Below are positions 58,773-64,000 of a stretch of 64,000 nucleotides of DNA, one piece after another. The stretch comes from JBKBKC01 sp046294265 (GTDB lineage: Bacteria > Pseudomonadota > Alphaproteobacteria > Rhodobacterales > Rhodobacteraceae). The DNA is taken from contig JBKBKC010000005.1 in the NCBI GenBank assembly GCA_046294265.1, forward strand, positions 62,001 through 126,000. The letters are read 5' to 3'. The notes beneath the pieces were generated by a model that saw only the letters and a list, made by a program, of their open reading frames with translations, was not told the origin of the DNA and ran no database searches. Position 1 is the first letter of the stretch, and each line of letters opens with the position of its first letter. The position numbers were made by a program, and so were the translations under genes.

Positions 58773-59612
58773 ATGGACTGGAGAGGCAGGCGTGGCAGCC
58801 GCAACATCGAGGATCGCCGGGGAACGGGGGCGTCGCGCGGGGGCGTGGTCACGGGCGGGGTGGGCGTTGTGGTCGTGTTGCTGCTGGGGGCCTTTTTCGG
58901 GGTCGATGTCACGCCGCTCCTGCAGGATCAGGGCACGCGGGCCCCGCAGGAGATCACGGCAGAGGACCGCGTGGCGGGTGAGTTCGTCTCGGTGACGCTG
59001 GCTGATACGGAGGAGGTCTGGGCGGATGTGTTCCGCGCGCAGCTGGGCCGTCAATACCGCCCTCCGGTGCTGGTGCTGTTCAAGGGGGCGACGCAATCGC
59101 CCTGTGGCGGGGCAGACGGTGCCTCGGGGCCGTTCTACTGCCCGGCCGACCGCAAGGCCTATCTGGACACGGCGTTTTTTGTCACGCTGGAGCACCGGCT
59201 GGGCGCCAAGGGCGACTTTGCCGCGGCCTATGTGGTGGCGCATGAGATCGCGCATCATGTGCAGAATGAGCTTGGCATCCTTGCGCAGGTAAATGAGCGT
59301 CGGCGGCAAGTGCCCGAGCGGGAAAGCAATGCGCTGTCGGTGCGGGTCGAGTTGCAGGCGGACTGTTTCGCGGGCCTCTGGGCGCGCGAGGCGCAGCGGA
59401 AATTCGGCGCGCTGGAGCCGGGACGCGTGGAGGAGGCGGTAAACGCCGCGCGCAGCATCGGCGACGATACGCTTCAGGCCGCAGCCGGACGCAGGCCAAA
59501 TCCGCATACCTTCACCCACGGGACGTCGGAACAGCGGGCGCGCTGGTTCGTGACCGGGCTTAAATCGGGTAAGGTTGCGGCCTGCGACACGTTCGCGGCA
59601 GCGCGGCTGTAA
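58773..59612 (+). CDS. Neutral zinc metallopeptidase (YpfJ type)
   Basis: This 279-residue protein has a basic N-terminus (RGRRGSRNIEDRRG, family hallmark), one membrane helix (VVTGGVGVVVVLLLGAFFG) and a putative zinc protease domain. The HEIAHH motif in VVAHEIAHHVQNELGI supplies two zinc ligands and the catalytic Glu; ELQADCFAGLWA holds the third ligand. SPCGGADGASGPFYCPADRKAYLD is the conserved disulfide-type segment. ATG 58773 is preferred to GTG 58770. The function of the family is unknown. Confidence 0.9.
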   Translation: MDWRGRRGSRNIEDRRGTGASRGGVVTGGVGVVVVLLLGAFFGVDVTPLLQDQGTRAPQEITAEDRVAGEFVSVTLADTEEVWADVFRAQLGRQYRPPVLVLFKGATQSPCGGADGASGPFYCPADRKAYLDTAFFVTLEHRLGAKGDFAAAYVVAHEIAHHVQNELGILAQVNERRRQVPERESNALSVRVELQADCFAGLWAREAQRKFGALEPGRVEEAVNAARSIGDDTLQAAAGRRPNPHTFTHGTSEQRARWFVTGLKSGKVAACDTFAAARL

Positions 59613-59661
59613 AGGCTGTGCGTTGACGGCCCCGATGCCATTGGCTAATCGGGTGAGTGTG

Positions 59662-59745
59662 GCCCGAGTGGCGGAACGGTAGACGCAGGGGATTCAAAAT
59701 CCTCCGCCGCAAGGTGTGCGAGTTCGAATCTCGCCTCGGGCACCA
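59662..59745 (+). tRNA. tRNA-Leu (anticodon CAA)
   Basis: The 84-base gene includes an encoded CCA end. The acceptor stem GCCCGAG (59662-59668) pairs with CTCGGGC (59735-59741), followed by discriminator A and CCA. The anticodon loop TTCAAAA carries CAA, reading UUG. A long variable arm and a T-arm with GTTCGAATC are present, as expected for a class II leucine tRNA. No integrase or other mobile gene follows it here. Confidence 0.95.
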
Positions 59746-60530
59746 GCCATGCAAAGACGCAACACCGTGATCCCCGTGGGCATCCGGCGGCGGGGCACTC
59801 GGGTGCCCCGTGCATCTGCGGCGGAAATGCGGCGTCAGGGCCGTTTGGTTGACGGTGATTCGTGCCACGTTAACCTTGACAGGTGCCGCGGCGTGTCCGA
59901 TCCGGCCGAGTCGCGGCGATTGATGCCTGAATGTGAACGCGACACCGAAAACTGTGGCAGCCTGATGGCGGGAAATTGCGGGATGGTTAAGATCGAGGCC
60001 GGGCGTGCGATCTGACGGGGCTGCGAAACGGGATTGCGGTTGGTTGGACGGATCGAACTTTCCAGGTATCTGCCAACAAAATGAACTCAATTTCGGGTTG
60101 AACCGGGCTTGCGGTGCGACTGTTTCCTGAGACGAAACGGCACTCATCCCAAGGTGGAATTGCCTGCCGTCGTGCATCAACGCGAGGGGGAGCCCGCGCC
60201 AGCCATTGCCCCCTTCTCGCCGTTTTTCCCCTTTGCGGCAGGCTTAACGAAGGGTTATCAGAAAGGTGTCTTGCTGGGTAAAGACGGTGGCCGTGGGGGC
60301 GGCTTGTCGGTGTGACGTGCGCGATGCTCGCGCAGTTGCTGTGGATTTTTCGCATCTGGTCCGGGCGCTTGGCCTGTGGCTTTCGCGGTCCGCTCGTCAT
60401 TTCCGAACGGTTAGGTCGCTTGATGCGATCTGTGGCATGTCCGCAGGTTGCGGCGGCGTTCATTCGGATGTCGCCAAAATTGAAAAGGGGCGCGCATGAG
60501 CGGACGCCCTGCTGCTTGGGGAAGTGACTG
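59746..60530. other. 785-base non-coding region between tRNA-Leu and the RTX-Hint gene
   Basis: No ORF here has convincing protein character, and the longest overlaps the tRNA. A hairpin (CGGGGCA and TGCCCCG, 59791-59810) may end the tRNA transcript. The rest is less GC-rich than coding DNA and holds several GTTAA or TTAA sequences (59869, 59984, 60244). One of these, TTAA-N7-TTAT at 60244-60258, resembles a CtrA box. A long leader is plausible for a secreted surface protein. GGGAAG before 60531 is the ribosome binding site of the next gene. Confidence 0.5.
60244..60258. promoter_or_regulatory. Near-match CtrA box upstream of the RTX-Hint gene
   Basis: TTAA (60244-60247), seven bases, TTAT (60255-60258) differs by one base from the CtrA consensus TTAA-N7-TTAA. 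It lies about 275 bases upstream of the start. ctrA is encoded in this window, but binding here is only a guess. Confidence 0.25.
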
Positions 60531-63413
60531 ATGCCTGTCATTGCACGCTATGATTTCGACGATGCCGATACTGTTGCCGCAGATTCCGCGCTGGCGAACG
60601 GCGCACAGAACGGCCTTTACACCGATGGGGCAGCGTCGGTTGGTGGCCGCGCCGTTCTGGACGGCGTGAATGACAAGGTAAAGATCCAGGCCGAAGAGTT
60701 CCAGCTTGCCCAGGGCACGTTGGAAATCCAGTTCACCCAGGCCGCGCATGTCGGCAGCGGCCCCAATACCGTGCTGTCGCGCGACAGCACCGGCGAAACC
60801 CCCGGCGGCTACCGGGTGGAGGTGCTGGCGGACGGGTCCATCACCGTCACGCATGAGGGCGCGGGAACCTCGACGACCTTCACGACCGGCCCCGGCTTCC
60901 TTTCGCCTGGTGACGAGGTGCAACTGACCTATTCGTGGGATGAAAACGGGCCGGGCCAGCTTAGCATCGCGAACCTCACATCGACCGCCAGCTACAGCGA
61001 ACCGGTGCCGGCCGGGCTGACCATGAACATGGGTCCGGCGATCAACCAGAAATGGATGATCGGCGCAGGGCAGTCGAATTCCGATGCGGGGTTCCTGAAC
61101 AACCTGGACAGCTATTTCCAGGGGTCGGTCGAGTATTTCGAAATCTCGAACACCGTGGACAATCTGGGTGACGGCACGCCAACGCCCCAGCCCGATACGG
61201 CCGTGACGGACGAGGATACGCCCGTCACCATTCCGGTGCTGGACAACGACACCGATCCGCAGGGCCAGCCGCTGACCGTGATCGGCGGCGAGGCGCCGAA
61301 CGGCACGGTGGTCATCAACCCCGATGGCACGATTACCTACACTCCGGACCAGGATTACAACGGGCAGGACATCATCACCTACACGGTGCGCGATCCCGAT
61401 GGGAACACCGCGACCTCAACCGTAACCGTGACGATCAATCCGGTGAATGATGATCCCGTGGCAAACCCCGACACCGCCGCGACGGGCGTCGGCGTTCCGG
61501 TGATCATCCCGGTGCTGGCAAATGATACCGATGTGGACGGCGATCCGCTGTCGATCCTGGGCATCCCGACCGCGACCGAAGGCACCGTCACCGTCAACCC
61601 GGACGGCACGATCACCTTTACCCCGCCGACCGGGTTCATCGGAACCTCGACGATCACCTACGCGATTACAGACGGCAACGGCGGCACCGACACCTCGACG
61701 GTGACGGTATCGGTCGGGCTGCCGCCGCCAGTTCGCGACGGCATCGTCAACGGCACGCCGGACGATGATCTGATCGACCTCGACTATGTGGATGTCGATG
61801 GCGACCGGATCGACGCCGAGGATGCGCTGATCCCGGGCGACGGACCCAACGACGACAGCGTGTTCGGCCGCGAGGGCAACGACACGATCTTTGGTGGTCT
61901 GGGCAGTGACACAATCTTTGGCGGCCCCGGCGACGACAGCATCCTTGGCGGGCCGGGCGATGACGTGCTCTACGGCGACTCGGGCGATGACACGATCTTT
62001 GGCGGCGACGGATCGGACCGGGTTTACGGCGGCGACGGAAACGACTTCATCGACACCTCGGGCGGGGGCGCGGCACCGCTTCCCGATCGCGGCTATCCGG
62101 GGCTGTATCCGGCCGATGCCGATCCGCTGAACGACCGTGACACGGTCTTTGGCGGGCGTGGCGACGACACGGTTTTCACCGGTGACGACAACGACGTGAT
62201 CTATGGCGGCAACGGCAACGACTATGTCGATGCCGGGTTCGACGATGATCTTGTGTTCGGCGGCCGGGGCAACGACACGCTGATCGGCGGCGAAGGGGCC
62301 GACACGATCTATGGCGATCAGGGCAATGACGTCATCTATGGCGGTCTGGGCCCGACGGCACCCGATGCCATAAACATCCGCGACGACCAAGGCGACCTGC
62401 GCCCCGACAACGGCACGGACCTGCTGTTCGGCGGAGCGGGCAACGATACGATCTATGGTCTGGACGACAACGACACGATCCATGGCGACGATGGGGATGA
62501 CCTGCTGGATGGCGGTATCGACAATGACCTGATCTTTGGCGGGGCCGGGAACGACACGATCATCGGCGGCCAGGGTGCCGACACGATGTTCGGCGGTGCG
62601 GACCGTGACCTGTTCATCATAAACCGGCCCGGCGACGGGATCGGTGACGTGATCGACGGCAACGAGGAAGGCGACGACTTTGACACGCTGGACCTGCGTG
62701 GCGCGGGCCCGCTGCGTGTGACCTTCGCGGACGACAACCCGGAAAACGGCTCGGTCACCTTCTACGACCCGGCCGATCCGGCGGTGGTGACGGGCACGCT
62801 GACCTTCGTGAACATCGAGAACGTCATACCCTGCTTTACCCCCGGCACGCTGATCGCCACCCCGCGCGGCGAGGTTCCGGTGGAGGAGTTGCGCGTCGGC
62901 GACAGGGTGGTGACGCGCGACAACGGCATCCAGGACATCCGCTGGGTGGGGGCCAAGCATCTGGACTGGGCTGCGCTCTGCGCCAATCCGCACCTGAAGC
63001 CGGTGCTGATCCGGCAGGGGTCGCTGGGCAACGGGCTGCCCGAGCGGGACATGATGGTCAGCCCGAACCATCGCATGCTGGTCGCCAACGACCGCACAGC
63101 GCTGTATTTCGAGGATCATGAGGTGCTGGTGGCCGCCAAGCATCTGGTGGGGGCCAACGGCGTGCATTCGGTGGATGCCGCGGGCACGACCTATCTGCAC
63201 ATGATGTTCGACCGTCACGAGGTGGTGCTGGCCAATGGTGCCTGGACCGAAAGCTTCCAGCCCGGCGACTACACGCTCAAGGGCATGGGCAACGCGCAGC
63301 GGACCGAGATATTCGAAATCTTCCCCGAACTGGCGACCGAGACGGGGCTGGCCGGCTACCAGGCGGCCCGCCGCACGCTGAAAAAGCACGAGGCGGCGCT
63401 GCTGCTGCGCTGA
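60531..63413 (+). CDS. Large secreted RTX protein with C-terminal self-splicing-type Hint domain
   Basis: This is a 960-residue acidic protein without an N-terminal signal, as expected for type I secretion. Order: a LamG/concanavalin-like domain (about 1-210); two cadherin/Ig-like repeats (about 215-305 and 308-395, each with DEDTPVTIPVLDNDTD- or GTVTVNPDGTITFTP-like strands); RTX calcium-binding nonapeptides (about 415-700, GGxGxDx type, such as GGPGDDSILGGPGDDVLYG); and a Hint domain from Cys768 (CFTPGTLIATPRGEVPVEEL, SPNHRMLV). Hint domains cut the chain before the Cys. GGGAAG precedes the ATG. Two hairpins follow the stop. Adhesin or matrix roles are likely but not shown. Confidence 0.9.
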   Translation: MPVIARYDFDDADTVAADSALANGAQNGLYTDGAASVGGRAVLDGVNDKVKIQAEEFQLAQGTLEIQFTQAAHVGSGPNTVLSRDSTGETPGGYRVEVLADGSITVTHEGAGTSTTFTTGPGFLSPGDEVQLTYSWDENGPGQLSIANLTSTASYSEPVPAGLTMNMGPAINQKWMIGAGQSNSDAGFLNNLDSYFQGSVEYFEISNTVDNLGDGTPTPQPDTAVTDEDTPVTIPVLDNDTDPQGQPLTVIGGEAPNGTVVINPDGTITYTPDQDYNGQDIITYTVRDPDGNTATSTVTVTINPVNDDPVANPDTAATGVGVPVIIPVLANDTDVDGDPLSILGIPTATEGTVTVNPDGTITFTPPTGFIGTSTITYAITDGNGGTDTSTVTVSVGLPPPVRDGIVNGTPDDDLIDLDYVDVDGDRIDAEDALIPGDGPNDDSVFGREGNDTIFGGLGSDTIFGGPGDDSILGGPGDDVLYGDSGDDTIFGGDGSDRVYGGDGNDFIDTSGGGAAPLPDRGYPGLYPADADPLNDRDTVFGGRGDDTVFTGDDNDVIYGGNGNDYVDAGFDDDLVFGGRGNDTLIGGEGADTIYGDQGNDVIYGGLGPTAPDAINIRDDQGDLRPDNGTDLLFGGAGNDTIYGLDDNDTIHGDDGDDLLDGGIDNDLIFGGAGNDTIIGGQGADTMFGGADRDLFIINRPGDGIGDVIDGNEEGDDFDTLDLRGAGPLRVTFADDNPENGSVTFYDPADPAVVTGTLTFVNIENVIPCFTPGTLIATPRGEVPVEELRVGDRVVTRDNGIQDIRWVGAKHLDWAALCANPHLKPVLIRQGSLGNGLPERDMMVSPNHRMLVANDRTALYFEDHEVLVAAKHLVGANGVHSVDAAGTTYLHMMFDRHEVVLANGAWTESFQPGDYTLKGMGNAQRTEIFEIFPELATETGLAGYQAARRTLKKHEAALLLR

Positions 63414-63431
63414 CAATGGATCATGCAGCCG

Positions 63432-63480
63432 CCTGCGGGAAATCTTCCGCAGGTTGTCACGGGGGCCCTCGGGCCCCCGT
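63432..63480 (+). terminator. Paired hairpins after the RTX-Hint gene
   Basis: Hairpin one: CCTGCGG (63432-63438) with CCGCAGG (63447-63453). Hairpin two: ACGGGGGCCC (63459-63468) with GGGCCCCCGT (63471-63480), very stable. Both lie within 70 bases of the stop. There is only a weak T content after, so Rho-independent action is likely but not certain. Confidence 0.6.
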
Positions 63481-63619
63481 ATGCGTTGAAATTGCCGCAA
63501 TCCAACCAACAATGCCGCCGGATTGCTTCAAATCCATCGCTTTTGCGCCTTTACCTGACGGTATCCAAAATCCGTGCCGTGGGCGGACCTGCCCGCAGTA
63601 GTGATTTCAGGGGCCTCGC

Positions 63620-64000
63620 GTGGCGACGATCAACGGGACGGAAAACAACGACACCCTGGCGGGCGGGGGCGAGCCGGACCTGATCACCGGCTTTGGCGGC
63701 GATGACCGGGTGACTGCGGGTGGCGGCAACGACACCGTGTTCGGCGGCGACGGCAACGACACGCTGCTGGGCGAGGGCGGCAACGACTCGATGTTCGGCG
63801 GCAATGGCAATGACTCGCTGGATGGCGGCAACAACGACGACACGCTGTTCGGCGACGCGGGCAACGATACGCTGATCGGCGGGGCCGGAGCGGATCAGCT
63901 GTTCGGTGGCGATGGCGACGACATCCTGAACGGGGGTGCCGGCAACGATACGCTGGACGGCGGAGCGGGCAATGATACCGCCGATTACACCGGCATCACC
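63620..64000 (+). CDS. RTX calcium-binding repeat protein, N-terminal part (runs off the right edge)
   Basis: A GTG at 63620, preceded by AGGGG, opens a frame of 127 codons to the window end. The product starts VATINGTENNDTLAGGGEPDLITGFGG and then consists almost wholly of RTX nonapeptide repeats (GGNDTVFGGDGNDTLLG, GGNDSMFGGNGNDS, GGAGADQLFGGDGDD). Calcium binding folds these into a beta roll after type I secretion. It follows the RTX-Hint gene by 206 bases, so the two are probably a paralogous pair or a surface-protein locus. The C-terminal domains are outside the window. Confidence 0.88.
   Translation, partial: MATINGTENNDTLAGGGEPDLITGFGGDDRVTAGGGNDTVFGGDGNDTLLGEGGNDSMFGGNGNDSLDGGNNDDTLFGDAGNDTLIGGAGADQLFGGDGDDILNGGAGNDTLDGGAGNDTADYTGIT

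Noticed and set aside
59662..59745. tRNA-Leu as an attachment site for a genomic island
   Set aside because: No integrase follows, and no duplicate of the tRNA 3' end was noticed in the window. Downstream codon use is host-like.
59716..60015. Possible small protein gene overlapping the tRNA-Leu 3' part
   Set aside because: Its start lies inside the tRNA, and the composition looks non-coding.
61860..62640. Regular short DNA repeats that could be taken for a CRISPR array
   Set aside because: They are degenerate 27-base units encoding RTX nonapeptides in an open frame. There are no unique spacers and no cas genes.
61416..63512. Open frame of 698 codons antisense to the RTX-Hint gene
   Set aside because: Its repetitive Val/Ile/Asp pattern simply reflects the RTX DNA repeats read backwards.

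Overview
The window is a GC-rich chromosomal segment of an alphaproteobacterium, most likely family Rhodobacteraceae. The reasons are the adjacent sciP-ctrA pair, a MetA carrying Glu111, a glgP-glgB-glgC-glgA-glgX-pgm operon, separate pterin-binding and MetF-like one-carbon genes, a DUF1127 protein, a self-processing RTX-Hint protein, and intergenic repeats of a GGGTATTT type. The segment is mostly core genome. The clear accessory pieces are one decayed IS3-family element, one AT-rich orphan gene and the RTX genes at the right end.

Layout. 0-2.3 kb: an SseB-family gene and the ribosomal pair rplM-rpsI. 2.4-9.7 kb: a divergent DUF1127/MocR pair, a PotBCA-type ABC transporter without its binding protein, a DMT exporter and a FadL-like outer membrane channel. 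9.8-12.5 kb: a P-loop protein and the IS3 element (about 10750-12266), which appears to carry five short, mostly palindromic insertions and to have cut into a neighbouring gene. 12.6-16.1 kb: metA (predicted homoserine acetyltransferase), a lipoprotein hydrolase, ppk2 and a TetR regulator. 16.1-18.4 kb: a minus-strand one-carbon operon. 18.6-24.8 kb: ppx/gppA-rlmE, the bolA-small membrane protein-grxD operon, purL and small hypotheticals. 24.8-34.2 kb: typA, an aspartic protease, marC, yihY, the AT-rich orphan gene, an ABC-F ATPase, ndk and an NsrR-like Rrf2 regulator. 34.5-45.8 kb: the glycogen operon. 46.2-48.2 kb: three genes of a CO-dehydrogenase/xanthine-oxidase-type cluster, without the catalytic subunit. 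48.2-59.7 kb: mnmA, sciP, ctrA, ligA, recG, a J-domain protein, a second bolA, photolyase with DUF2256, dsbB, a YqaA-like membrane protein, a zinc peptidase and tRNA-Leu(CAA). 59.7-64 kb: a long non-coding leader, a 960-residue RTX-Hint protein and the start of another RTX protein running off the window.

How the genes work together. The six glycogen genes form one transcription unit linking glucose-1-phosphate to glucose-6-phosphate (Pgm), ADP-glucose (GlgC), polymer (GlgA, GlgB) and breakdown (GlgP, GlgX). A LacI-type operator candidate sits upstream of it. SciP and CtrA form the cell-cycle/motility control pair. BolA and Grx4 are iron-sulfur/iron-signalling partners, joined here by a 57-residue membrane protein through overlapping start and stop codons. 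MetA, the MetF-like protein and the pterin-binding methyltransferase all feed methionine synthesis.

Two repeat families stand out. One is a composite element built on the palindrome GTCCCACGGTGGGAC, found three times with fixed internal spacing. The other is a GGGTATTT motif that follows GC-rich hairpins in intergenic gaps, in five places. All calls come from reading the sequence; no database search was possible.
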